Shown piece by piece: positions 26,006 through 36,229 of a stretch of 64,000 nt of DNA (its first letter is position 1; each line of letters begins with the position of its first letter). The position numbers were made by a program, and so were the translations under genes. The notes under the pieces were generated by a model that ran no database searches, was not told the origin of the DNA, and saw only the letters and a list, made by a program, of their open reading frames with translations. The stretch spans positions 620,001 through 684,000 of the forward strand of contig NZ_CP110806.1 in assembly GCF_026184235.1 (NCBI RefSeq). Reading direction: 5' to 3'. The stretch is from Cellulomonas sp. S1-8. Its GTDB lineage: Bacteria > Actinomycetota > Actinomycetes > Actinomycetales > Cellulomonadaceae.

Positions 26006-27019
26006 TCAGTCCGCCGGCAGGCGGGTCGTGAGGAAGTCGGTGACCTCGTGCAGGTAGCGCTCGCGGGCGACGGGGCCGGACAGCGCGAGGTCGTGCGCAC
26101 CGCCCGGCACCTCGACGTACGTCACGTCGGGTCCCAGCCGGTGTGCGCGCTGCGCCATGTGCGCCGGGTCGAGCACGGAGTCCGTGCTGAGCAGCGCGTC
26201 GTGCGCCGTGCGGTGGGGGCCGGCGGCGTCCGACGCGAGCACGATCACCGGGACGTCGACCTCGAGCCCGCGGGCGACCCGCGCGTGCCCGCGGCGCACC
26301 GAGCGCACGAAGCCGGCGCGGACGGGGAAACCGGCGTGCGGCTTCCACGCGAGGTCGAAGTCCCACTCGCCGCCGGTGTCCCGGTGCAGCGCCTGGCCGT
26401 AGTACGGGGCCACGGTGCGGACCTTGACACGCGGCACGGGCCGACCGATCACGTCGACCGCGCGCGCGAGCAGCGTGCGCTCGAAGAGCGTCCCGCGCAC
26501 GTCGAGCCACGGGGAGTTGAGCACGAGGGCGTCCACGAGCCCGAGGCCGCGGCGGGCGTCGGCCCACAGCGCGGCCGTCAGGCCGCCGGTGGAGTGGCCC
26601 ATCAGGACGAGCACGTCGTGCTCGGCGTGCAGCAGCCGGACGGCCGCGTCGAGCTCCTCCGCGTACACCGCGAGGTCGGTCGTGTCGTTGGGCGGGCGGC
26701 CGGTCCGGATCGAGCGGCCGTGGTCGCGCAGGTCGAGCGCGTACGTGTCGTACCCCGCCGCGGCGAGCGCGTCGCCGACGTGCGGGTGGAAGAAGTAGTC
26801 GATGAACCCGTGCAGGTACAGCACGGCACCGCGGGTGGGGGCGGCGTCGGCGTCCGGGACGCGGCGGACCAGCGTCGCGACGGGGTCGACGCGCGTGCGG
26901 CGCGTGACCGCGTCGGGACGCAGGTGCAGCGTGCGCGCACGCCACTGCTCGCCGAGCACGTCGGTGCGTTCGTCGTCCCACCGGCCAGGGGCCGGGCGGG
27001 GGTCCTCGTCGTCGGCCAC
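26006..27019 (-). CDS. Alpha/beta hydrolase (lysophospholipase-like)
   Basis: 337 residues. Core motifs: GAVLYLHGFIDYFFHPHVGDALAAAGYDTYALDLRDHGRS (oxyanion loop HGF), nucleophile elbow MGHSTGGL (Ser), acid in a late loop (VIVLASDAAGP) and catalytic His in VPGGAHDLAL. The layout (serine aminopeptidase S33/Hydrolase_4) matches esterases or monoacylglycerol lipases. GTG 27019 is chosen since GAGGAT (27031-27026) lies six bases upstream, a leaderless arrangement. Cytosolic, since no signal peptide is seen. Substrate unknown. Confidence 0.88.
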   Translation of the reverse strand: MADDEDPRPAPGRWDDERTDVLGEQWRARTLHLRPDAVTRRTRVDPVATLVRRVPDADAAPTRGAVLYLHGFIDYFFHPHVGDALAAAGYDTYALDLRDHGRSIRTGRPPNDTTDLAVYAEELDAAVRLLHAEHDVLVLMGHSTGGLTAALWADARRGLGLVDALVLNSPWLDVRGTLFERTLLARAVDVIGRPVPRVKVRTVAPYYGQALHRDTGGEWDFDLAWKPHAGFPVRAGFVRSVRRGHARVARGLEVDVPVIVLASDAAGPHRTAHDALLSTDSVLDPAHMAQRAHRLGPDVTYVEVPGGAHDLALSGPVARERYLHEVTDFLTTRLPAD

Positions 27020-27107
27020 GCGCCGATCCTCGCACGCGGCCCGCCGCGCACACGGGGACCCCACTGCCCAGCGTCCCTGGAAGTGGGCACATCTGGTGGT
27101 GCGGTGA

Positions 27108-27139
27108 CCGGTAGTGGTCACTCGTGTGACCACTACCGG
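27108..27139. terminator. Perfect hairpin between PGM-like and hydrolase genes
   Basis: A 14-bp perfect stem CCGGTAGTGGTCAC / GTGACCACTACCGG with a TCGT tetraloop, 14 bases after the stop of the histidine-phosphatase gene. Good intrinsic-terminator geometry without a U tract. Confidence 0.85.
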
Positions 27140-27153
27140 GCCTGCCGGGGCCG

Positions 27154-27810
27154 TCAGGCGACCGAGGGGACCGGGGTCGGGGTGCGCATCGGGCGGGCGG
27201 CGATGTGGCCCTGGCCGGCGACGTCGAGCGCGAGGGCCGTGATGCGGGACGTGCCGTCCGGGTCCACCTCGACCGTCGTGACCGACGCGTTGGGCAGGGG
27301 CACGAGGCCGACGTCGTCGACCATCGCGAGGTACGCGCCCAGCGCGAGCCCGTGACCGACGACGAGGACGTGCCCGTCGCGCTGGGTCTGCGCGATGCGC
27401 GCGAACACCTCGCGCGTGCGGTGCATGAAGTCGGCGCCCGGCTCGCCCCCCGGCAGGCCCGGGTGGGTGCCGGCGAGGACGTCGGTGACGAGGTCGGTCC
27501 ACTGCACGACCTCGTCGAGGACGCGCTCGGGCCGCTGCTCGTAGATGCCGAAGGAGTACTCCAGCAGGTCGGGGTCGGTGCGCAGCGGGATCTCGGGGTG
27601 GTGGCGCAGCAGCTCGACGGCGGTCGCGACGGCACGTCCCGACGGGGACGACCAGGCGGCCGTGAACGGGGTGTCGGCCAGGTGGCGTGCGGTGGTGCGG
27701 ACGCCGACGCGGCCGTCGCGCGTCAGGGGCGAGTCGCAGCGGCCCTGCAGGATGCGGCGGGCGTTGAAGTGGGTGCGGCCGTGGCGGACGAGCGTCATGG
27801 TGAGGGTCAT
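27154..27810 (-). CDS. Histidine phosphatase family protein
   Basis: 218 residues of the phosphoglycerate-mutase-like superfamily. Catalytic motif LVRHGRTHFNARRILQGRCDSPLT with the phospho-accepting His in RHG, second Arg in SSPSGRAVATA, Glu in DLLEYSFGIYEQRP and His in HVLVVGHGLALG. Cofactor-independent small-molecule phosphatases of this group act on sugar phosphates, alpha-ribazole phosphate and similar compounds; the exact substrate cannot be told. ATG 27810 or ATG 27798 are both possible starts; 27810 is chosen for length. Confidence 0.9.
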   Translation of the reverse strand: MTLTMTLVRHGRTHFNARRILQGRCDSPLTRDGRVGVRTTARHLADTPFTAAWSSPSGRAVATAVELLRHHPEIPLRTDPDLLEYSFGIYEQRPERVLDEVVQWTDLVTDVLAGTHPGLPGGEPGADFMHRTREVFARIAQTQRDGHVLVVGHGLALGAYLAMVDDVGLVPLPNASVTTVEVDPDGTSRITALALDVAGQGHIAARPMRTPTPVPSVA

Positions 27811-27927
27811 CGGTGCCCTGCTCTCTCGTAGTTGTCGCATCGACGCTAGGGGCCCCACGTGTCGCGCCGACGACGCCGGTGTGACGCGTGCGTGACGGTT
27901 CGCCGTCCTCAGCCGGCCGGCGTGCCG

Positions 27928-28329
27928 TCAGTCCCGTGCCCGGGCGGGACGCAGGTCCGTGTGGGAGAAGTCGTCGCCGACGAACAGCAGCGGCTCGTCC
28001 TGCTCGGTGGCCAGGGCGTAGGAGAAGCAGTCGCCGAGGTTCAGGCGGGCGGGGTGCCCGCTGCCACGGCCGAGCTCGCGGTACGCGTCGGCCGCGATCC
28101 GGGCGTGCTCGGGCGTCATCGCGACCACCTCGATGCCGAGCCGCTCGAGCAGGGACTCGACGCGCCGGCGCTGCTGGGGCGCGCCCTTCTGGGCCACGAC
28201 CGCCGAGAGCTCGACGAACGTCGGCGCTGACATGCGCGGGCGCGGGTCGGCCAGGACCGAGCGAACGAGCTCGTCGGCACCCGGCTCTCCCAGGAGGATC
28301 GCGACGACGGCCGAGGTGTCGACGATCAC
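27928..28329 (-). CDS. vapC: VapC-type PIN-domain toxin (RNase)
   Basis: 133 residues. PIN domain with acidic residues in VIVDTSAVVAILLGEPGAD (first Asp), PTFVELSAVV (Glu), LGDCFSYALATEQDEPLLFVGDDF (two Asp). VapC toxins are Mg-dependent RNases that cut tRNA or rRNA and are neutralised by VapB. The GTG start at 28329 overlaps the antitoxin stop (GTGA), the usual coupled order antitoxin then toxin. All catalytic acids appear intact, so it should be active. Confidence 0.93.
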   Translation of the reverse strand: MIVDTSAVVAILLGEPGADELVRSVLADPRPRMSAPTFVELSAVVAQKGAPQQRRRVESLLERLGIEVVAMTPEHARIAADAYRELGRGSGHPARLNLGDCFSYALATEQDEPLLFVGDDFSHTDLRPARARD

Positions 28330-28598
28330 CTGGGGAGGCCGAGGTCGTCGTAGAGCGCGGAGTCCGCGTCCGCGATCCGGGCGCGGTCCTGCGGGCTCAG
28401 GTCGGCCCGGTAGTCGACGAGGAGCCGCTGCACGTCGGCCCACCGCGTGTCGACCCGCCCGACCGGGGCGAGCGACTCGACCTCCGCGAGGCGGCGCGCG
28501 ACCGCGTCCTCCACGGCGGCGGTCTGAGACTGCCCCGTCAGCTCGGCGAGCCGGCGGACGAGGGCGTGCGTCCGCTCGTTCTTGATGTTGAGCGACAT
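28326..28598 (-). CDS. vapB: VapB-type antitoxin (Rv0623-like)
   Basis: 90 residues starting MSLNIKNERTHALVRRLAELTGQSQTAAVEDAVARRL, the ribbon-helix-helix N-terminus of Rv0623-type VapB antitoxins, followed by an extended C-terminal tail (DRARIADADSALYDDLGLPR) that would wrap the PIN toxin. It is expected to bind its own promoter as a dimer with VapC. It sits back to back with clpB; Clp-family proteases usually degrade such antitoxins, although ClpB itself is not a protease partner. Confidence 0.92.
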   Translation of the reverse strand: MSLNIKNERTHALVRRLAELTGQSQTAAVEDAVARRLAEVESLAPVGRVDTRWADVQRLLVDYRADLSPQDRARIADADSALYDDLGLPR

Positions 28599-28670
28599 GG
28601 CGAGATTCTACCGTCGCTCCTTCTTCCGTCTACCCTCCCCGCTGCCCGCCGACGGTGGGCTCGCCGGCCG

Positions 28671-28695
28671 AAGTTGAGCGGAATACACTCAACTT
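28671..28695. promoter_or_regulatory. HAIR-like element (HspR operator) before clpB
   Basis: AAGTTGAG-CGGAATACA-CTCAACTT, a perfect 8-bp inverted repeat with 9-base spacer. It matches the HspR-associated inverted repeat (consensus CTTGAGT-N7-ACTCAAG) known to repress clpB and dnaK operons in Streptomyces and mycobacteria. It lies 61 bases before the TTG start of clpB; a further GTTGAG half site is at 28704-28709. Confidence 0.85.
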
Positions 28696-28755
28696 CGCGG
28701 ACCGTTGAGCATGACGGCACCACATCGACGCGCGACGTACGCACAGGAGGTCCCG

Positions 28756-31353
<2,598 letters not shown>

Positions 31354-31365
31354 CCCGACCACCGC

Positions 31366-31433
31366 GAGCGCGGTACTCCGCGGCCGAGTGCGGTACTCGT
31401 TCGTGCCGCGCTCGGCCGTCGAGTACCGCGCTC
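31366..31433. terminator. Nested palindrome after clpB
   Basis: Outer arms GAGCGCGGTACTC (31366-31378) and GAGTACCGCGCTC (31421-31433), perfect; inner arms CGGCCGAGTGCGG (31381-31393) and CCGCGCTCGGCCG (31406-31418), one mismatch, around TACTCGTTCGTG. It begins 13 bases after the clpB stop and probably terminates it. The nested design is more elaborate than needed for that. Confidence 0.75.
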
Positions 31434-31498
31434 GGCGTGGGGAGGGAGTGCGGGGGCGTGCGCGCGGGGCGGGTGGGGGCGTGGCAGCATCCGGAGAC

Positions 31499-32197
31499 AT
31501 GCCCCTGATCGCAGCCGCAGCCGACGCCGCACCCGAGCTCACCGGGCTGGCGGGGTGGGTGGTCTCCGTGATCGAGGCGCTCGGGCCCCTCGGCGTCGGG
31601 TTGCTCGTCGCCCTCGAGAACCTCTTCCCGCCGATCCCGTCCGAGGTCGTGCTGCCCGTCGCCGGGTACGTCGCCTCCCAGGGCGGCATGTCGCTGGTGT
31701 GGGCGGTCGTCGCCGCGACGATCGGCGCCGTCGTCGGCGCGTGGGCGCTCTACGGGCTCGGCCACGGGCTCGGACGCCTGCGCGTCCGCCGGTGGCTGAG
31801 CCGCATCCCGCTCATGGAGCCCGAGGACCTGGACCAGGCCGAGCGGTGGTTCCAGCGGCACGGCGACGTCGCCGTGCTCGTGGGCCGCTGCATCCCCGTC
31901 GTGCGCAGCCTCATCTCCGTGCCCGCGGGCGTCGCCCGTATGAGCTTCGTGCGGTTCACGCTGTACACGCTCATCGGGTCGGCGGTCTGGAACGGCGGGC
32001 TGGTCTGGGCCGGGTACGCGCTGGGGTCGCAGTGGGAGGACATCGGCCGGTACAGCGACTGGCTCAACGCGGCCGTGTACGCCGTGATCGCGGTCGTGCT
32101 CCTGCACTTCGTGTGGGCGCGCACCGGTGCGCGCGGCGAGCGGCGCCGGGCGGCGCACATCTCCGCGCAGGGCGACGCGACGGACCCGGTGGCCTGA
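31499..32197 (+). CDS. DedA family membrane protein
   Basis: 232 residues with four to five membrane segments. Family motifs: LENLFPPIPSEVVLPVAGYVA (re-entrant loop with the conserved E and PP), GAVVGAWALYGLGHGLGR, and RCIPVVRSLISVPAGVARMSFVRFTLYTLIGSAVWNG with the essential arginines. DedA proteins act in lipid transport (undecaprenyl phosphate or phospholipid flipping) and proton-motive-force homeostasis. ATG 31499 is preceded by CCGGAG. The Ala-rich N-terminus is membrane-proximal rather than a cleaved signal. Confidence 0.93.
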   Translation: MPLIAAAADAAPELTGLAGWVVSVIEALGPLGVGLLVALENLFPPIPSEVVLPVAGYVASQGGMSLVWAVVAATIGAVVGAWALYGLGHGLGRLRVRRWLSRIPLMEPEDLDQAERWFQRHGDVAVLVGRCIPVVRSLISVPAGVARMSFVRFTLYTLIGSAVWNGGLVWAGYALGSQWEDIGRYSDWLNAAVYAVIAVVLLHFVWARTGARGERRRAAHISAQGDATDPVA

Positions 32198-32203
32198 CCG
32201 GCC

Positions 32204-32818
32204 TCAGCCTGCGGGGGTCGGTGACTCGCCCGCCGGCGTCGCCGTGCCGTCGACGAACGACCCGGTCACAGGTCCCGTCGGCACCGCGAGGCACAGCCCC
32301 GTCCGGTCGCCGCGGGACCACCCGGCCTCGCTCGGCGCCCACGTCACCAGGCGGACGCCCGCGGCGACCTCCTCGTCGCTCAGGACGCAGGCCCGGGTGA
32401 CGCGCTGGTGCGCACCGTCCTGCCCCGGCCAGGCGGCCGCGGCGTCGAACGCGTACTGCGCGACGACCTGCGCGGCGTGCGGGTCGGCGCACGGCACGAC
32501 GCCCACGCGCCCCACCTCACCGTCGGCGGGCAGCGCCTCCAGGCACGACCCGGTGACGAGCTGCACCGCGTACGCCTCGACCGGCTGGGCGACGTCCGGT
32601 GCCAGGGGCCTGCTGCGGTAGTCGCTCAGCGTGCGCGTGCCCACCACCGCGAGCGCCGCGAGCACGACGACCGCCCCGGCGCCCGCCACACCGAGGACGA
32701 CCCGGCGGCGTGCCCGCGAACGCTGGGCCGCCGCCTCCGGCCAGCCCTGCGCGTAGTGCGTCGGCGGGTTCGGGTCCTCGGGGACGTCCGGGACGGGGCG
32801 CGTGTCGTCGGAGGTCAG
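32204..32818 (-). CDS. Membrane-anchored septum-formation-like protein, CTG start likely
   Basis: 204 residues if translation starts at CTG 32818: MTSDDTRPVPDVPEDPNPP, a basic stretch RSRARRR, one membrane helix, then an outside domain with cysteines (TGSCLEALPADGEVGRVGVVPCADPHAAQVV...TRACVLSDEE...GLCLAVP) like the septum-formation family PF13845. No ATG, GTG or TTG exists upstream of the membrane segment in this frame. The CTG overlaps the TGA of the upstream gene (CTGA), mimicking the ATGA/GTGA couplings common here, and the resulting MTSDD N-terminus is the same as that of the upstream paralogue. Role in division is by family name only. Confidence 0.75.
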   Translation of the reverse strand: MTSDDTRPVPDVPEDPNPPTHYAQGWPEAAAQRSRARRRVVLGVAGAGAVVVLAALAVVGTRTLSDYRSRPLAPDVAQPVEAYAVQLVTGSCLEALPADGEVGRVGVVPCADPHAAQVVAQYAFDAAAAWPGQDGAHQRVTRACVLSDEEVAAGVRLVTWAPSEAGWSRGDRTGLCLAVPTGPVTGSFVDGTATPAGESPTPAG

Positions 32819-34257
32819 GACGACACCCCGGAGGCCGGTGCGACGAGCGAGCCCGTCGTGCCGAAGGTGTCCTCGTACACGCAGTAGCCGACGAGCTGAC
32901 CGGCGGCGACCTGGTCGGGGTGGGGCAGCCACACGTCGGTGTAGCCCCAGCCCAGCAGCCCCGGGTCGAGCGCCTCGACCGCCGAGTCGCACTGCGCGTA
33001 CGCCTCGGCGAGCACCGGGTCGTCGACCGTGAGGTCCGTGGCCGGCGCACCCGTGGCGGTCAGCAGTGCGACCACCTCGACCTCGTGGTCCTCGTCGCAC
33101 GGCACGGTCACGGCGTCGGACAGGTCGTAGAACTCCGGCAGCGTCGCCCAGCACGTCCCGAGCGCGACGTCCTGCGGCAGGGCGTACGACGGCAGCACGT
33201 CGGCCTCGGGGTCGCCGAGCCCGTCGCCGAGCTGCTCGTCGAGCTCGTCCAGCAGCCCGTCGAGGTCGTCGGTGGTCCCGCTGTCGCTCTCCAGGTCCTC
33301 GAGCATCTCGTCGAGGCCCTGCTCGTCGAACGCGTCCGTCGCGTCCTGCGCGTAGGACGACTCGAGCTGCGCGAACCAGACGGTGACCCAGACGACCAGC
33401 GCGAGCACCACCGTCGCGACGGCGCCGACGACGATGCCCGCGATCGCCATGCCGCGGCCGCGGGCCCCGGTGCGGCGGATGCGCGCGAGCGCGCCGATGC
33501 CCAGGCCGATGCCGATGGGCCCCGTCGCACCCGCGAGCAGCACCAGACCGCCGACCGACGTGACGAGCGACGCGACCGCCAGCCCGTCGGTGGGCTGCGG
33601 CGGCGCCCAGCCGTACGGCTGCCCGGGTCCGCCGTAGGGGGGCGCACCCTGCCCGGGTCCGCCGTACCCAGGGCCACCCTGCCCGGGTCCGCCGGATCCC
33701 GGTCCGCCGGATCCCGGTCCGCCGTATCCCGGTCCGCCGTACGGCGGACCGCCGGGGGCCGGCCCCGCCTGCGGCGCGGTCCCGTACGGCGCGGCACCGT
33801 AGGCCGCGGTGCCGTACGGCGCAGCGCCGGAGGGCTGCCCGCCGAACGTCGGCGCCGCGGGCGGGGGACCTGCGGGCGGTGTCCCGTAGACGGGCGCGGG
33901 CGCACCAGGGGCAGCGCCGGACCAGGCGTCCTGCCGCACCGCCCACGGGTCGGCCGCCGCCGGGCCCGGTGCGGGCGCGGGCGGCGGCGTCGCCGTCAGG
34001 CCACCCGGCACGAGCGCGGGCGGCGTGGGTGCGGTCCACGCCGGGGGCTGCTGCGGGCCCGTCGCGAGCGGCTGGGTGTCCGCGAGGGTCGTCGTCAGCG
34101 GCTGCGTGTCGTGCACGCCCGCGCGGTAGACGGGGGAGGACGTCGTGCCCCACGACGCGGAGTCCGGGGCCGGGGCCGCGTCGGCGGTCGGGGGCTCCGG
34201 GACGGGGGGTGCCGCGGGCCCCTCGGGGGGCTCTGGCGTGCGGTCGTCGGACGTCAT
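32815..34257 (-). CDS. DUF4190 and septum-formation domain membrane protein
   Basis: 480 residues. Residues ~1-240 are a long Pro/Gly/Ala/Tyr-rich cytosolic tail with about nine GPGYGGPG-type repeats. DUF4190 follows (~245-330): two membrane helices GLAVASLVTSVGGLVLLAGATGPIGIGLGIGALARIRRTGARGRGMAIAGIVVGAVATVVLALVVW. The outside part (~360-480) is a septum-formation (PF13845) module: QDVALGTCWATLPEFYDLSDAVTVPCDEDHEVEVVALL. Proteins with this order are common in actinobacteria and poorly characterised. The product at 32204-32818 is a shorter relative made from the same mRNA by coupling. ATG 34257 chosen; in-frame upstream codons are non-coding-like. Confidence 0.85.
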   Translation of the reverse strand: MTSDDRTPEPPEGPAAPPVPEPPTADAAPAPDSASWGTTSSPVYRAGVHDTQPLTTTLADTQPLATGPQQPPAWTAPTPPALVPGGLTATPPPAPAPGPAAADPWAVRQDAWSGAAPGAPAPVYGTPPAGPPPAAPTFGGQPSGAAPYGTAAYGAAPYGTAPQAGPAPGGPPYGGPGYGGPGSGGPGSGGPGQGGPGYGGPGQGAPPYGGPGQPYGWAPPQPTDGLAVASLVTSVGGLVLLAGATGPIGIGLGIGALARIRRTGARGRGMAIAGIVVGAVATVVLALVVWVTVWFAQLESSYAQDATDAFDEQGLDEMLEDLESDSGTTDDLDGLLDELDEQLGDGLGDPEADVLPSYALPQDVALGTCWATLPEFYDLSDAVTVPCDEDHEVEVVALLTATGAPATDLTVDDPVLAEAYAQCDSAVEALDPGLLGWGYTDVWLPHPDQVAAGQLVGYCVYEDTFGTTGSLVAPASGVSS

Positions 34258-34345
34258 GAAACGCAACCTAGCCGAGCGCGGGCGCGCCCACGTCCCCCGG
34301 TCGGTCGTCGTTCCCGATACCACCCGCTCCCGCGGGGCGTCCGTG

Positions 34346-35140
34346 TCACGGCGTCCGGATCTCGAGGATCACGGGCACGTGGTCGGACGGCTGCTTGCCC
34401 TTGCGCTCGTCGCGCTCGATGCGCACGCCGTCGACGCGCGCGGCCAGCGCAGGGCTGGCGTACGTGAGGTCGATCCGCATGCCCTCGTTGCGGGGGAACC
34501 GCAGCTGCTGGTAGTCCCAGTAGGTGTAGGTGTGCTCCGCGGGGACGTGCACGCGGGACACCTCGGTGTAGCCGACGTCCGCGAGCGCCTCGAACGCGGC
34601 GCGCTCGGCGGGGGTCACGTGCGTGCGGCCCACGAACCGGGCGACGTCCCACACGTCGGTGTCGAGCGGGGCGATGTTCCAGTCACCGACGAGCGCGACC
34701 TGCGCCTGCGGGTCCGCGGCGAGCCAGCCCTGCGCGGCGTCGCGCAGCGCGCCCAGCCAGTCGAGCTTGTACGTGTAGTGGGGATCCTCGATCTCGCGGC
34801 CGTTCGGCACGTACAGGCTCCACACGCGCACCCCACCGCACGTCGCGCCGAGCGCGCGCGCCTCGGCGGCGGCAGGGTCGCCCCACGTCGGCTGACCGGG
34901 GAAGCCGCGCTCGACGTCCGTCAGGCCGACGCGTGAGATCACGGCCACGCCGTTCCACTGCGAGTACCCGTGCGTCGCGACCTCGTACCCCAGGGCCTCG
35001 AACGGCTCGCGCGGGAACGCCTCGTCCTTCACCTTCGTCTCCTGCAGCGCGAGGACGTCGACGTCCGCGCGCTCGAGGAAGGCGACGGCCCGGTCGAGCC
35101 GGGCGCGGATGGAGTTGATGTTCCAGGTGGCGAGGCGCAT
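34346..35140 (-). CDS. xthA: Exodeoxyribonuclease III / AP endonuclease
   Basis: 264 residues, EEP-fold Mg-dependent enzyme that cuts 5' to abasic sites and removes 3' blocks. Motifs: MRLATWNINSIRARL (Asn), LQETKVKDEAFP (Glu metal ligand), SLYVPNGREI (Tyr), LVGDWNIAPLDTDVWD (GDWN-A), FRFPRNEGMRIDLTYAS (RIDL) and SDHVPVILEI (SDH catalytic His). Length equals the classic enzyme. ATG 35140 chosen; TAGCGT lies eight bases upstream on the minus strand. Divergent from the SDR gene. Confidence 0.96.
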   Translation of the reverse strand: MRLATWNINSIRARLDRAVAFLERADVDVLALQETKVKDEAFPREPFEALGYEVATHGYSQWNGVAVISRVGLTDVERGFPGQPTWGDPAAAEARALGATCGGVRVWSLYVPNGREIEDPHYTYKLDWLGALRDAAQGWLAADPQAQVALVGDWNIAPLDTDVWDVARFVGRTHVTPAERAAFEALADVGYTEVSRVHVPAEHTYTYWDYQQLRFPRNEGMRIDLTYASPALAARVDGVRIERDERKGKQPSDHVPVILEIRTP

Positions 35141-35360
35141 GGCGTGGAACGCTACCGGCGCCCACCGACGCCGGTCCTCCCGGAGGCGTCGCACTGGTCG
35201 GTCGGGGATGTCCGGTTCGTCCGGTCCGGTGACAGCGCTGCAGGTCGCTGGTGATCCGGACGGTCCGCGGTTACCGTGCGGTACCCGACATGCCGGGCGT
35301 CGGGCGACCGCGCGACCGCGGGTCGGCACACCGTCCCGCAGCGCCACGGAGGACCCGCCC

Positions 35361-36113
35361 ATGACGTCCGACCTCGCCGGCCGCCGCGCCCTCGTCACCG
35401 GCGGCGCGGTCGGCATCGGCCGCGCCGTCGCGCTCGGCCTTGCCCGCGCCGGGGCCGACGTCGCGATCACGCACCTGGCGCACGACGCCGCGTCCGTCGT
35501 CGAGGAGATCGAGGCGCTCGGCCGTCGCGGCTTCGCGGTCCAGCTCGACGCGCGCCACAGCTGGGACGTCGACGCGGCCGTCGCGGCGGCCGCGGACGCG
35601 CTCGGCGGGCTGGACGTGCTCGTCAACAACGTGGGCGGGCTCGTCGACCGACGGCCCCTGACCAGCACCGACGACGCGCACTGGCACCACGTGATGGACC
35701 TCAACCTCTCGTCCGCGTTCTACGCGACGCGCGCCGCGCTCGCCCTGCTGCCCGACGGCGGCCGCGTCGTGACGATCAGCTCCCAGGCCGCGGTCGCCGG
35801 CGGCGGGTCCGGCGGGGTGCCGTACGCGACGGCGAAGGCCGCCGTCGAGGGCTTCACGCGGGCGCTGGCGCGCGAGCTCGGCCCGCGGCGCATCACGGTC
35901 AACGCGGTCGCGCCGGGGTTCGTCTCCGGCACGCCGTTCCACGCGACGCACACCCCGGAGCCCGCGCAGCGCGCGGCGGTCGCGGCCACGCCGCTGGGCC
36001 GTGCGGGCGTGCCCGACGACGTGGCGGCCGCGGTCGTCCACCTGGTGTCCGACGGTGCGTCGTTCGTCACAGGGACCGTGCTCGACGTCAACGGCGGCGC
36101 GTGGTTCCGCTGA
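35361..36113 (+). CDS. SDR family oxidoreductase
   Basis: 250 residues, classical short-chain dehydrogenase. Motifs: cofactor loop TGGAVGIGRAVA (TGxxxGIG), NNVGG (usual NNAG), catalytic Ser in TISSQAAVAGG and YATAK (Tyr and Lys), plus NAVAPGFVSGT and GTVLDVNGGAWF. The first Gly-rich loop is followed by no basic residue at the end of strand 2, so NAD or NADP cannot be decided. Likely a 3-ketoacyl-ACP- or sugar-alcohol-type reductase. ATG 35361 with GGAGGACC upstream. The next gene, a GH43 glycosidase, is co-directional. Confidence 0.92.
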   Translation: MTSDLAGRRALVTGGAVGIGRAVALGLARAGADVAITHLAHDAASVVEEIEALGRRGFAVQLDARHSWDVDAAVAAAADALGGLDVLVNNVGGLVDRRPLTSTDDAHWHHVMDLNLSSAFYATRAALALLPDGGRVVTISSQAAVAGGGSGGVPYATAKAAVEGFTRALARELGPRRITVNAVAPGFVSGTPFHATHTPEPAQRAAVAATPLGRAGVPDDVAAAVVHLVSDGASFVTGTVLDVNGGAWFR

Positions 36114-36229
36114 CGAGACGGGTGCCGGGACTTTCGGTGACGCTCCCGCAACAGAGCGGACACGCGGGGCCGGTATTCTGCCCAGGCGTCGCGTCCGAGA
36201 CCGGGCCGGCGGCACCCAGGAGGTAGCAC

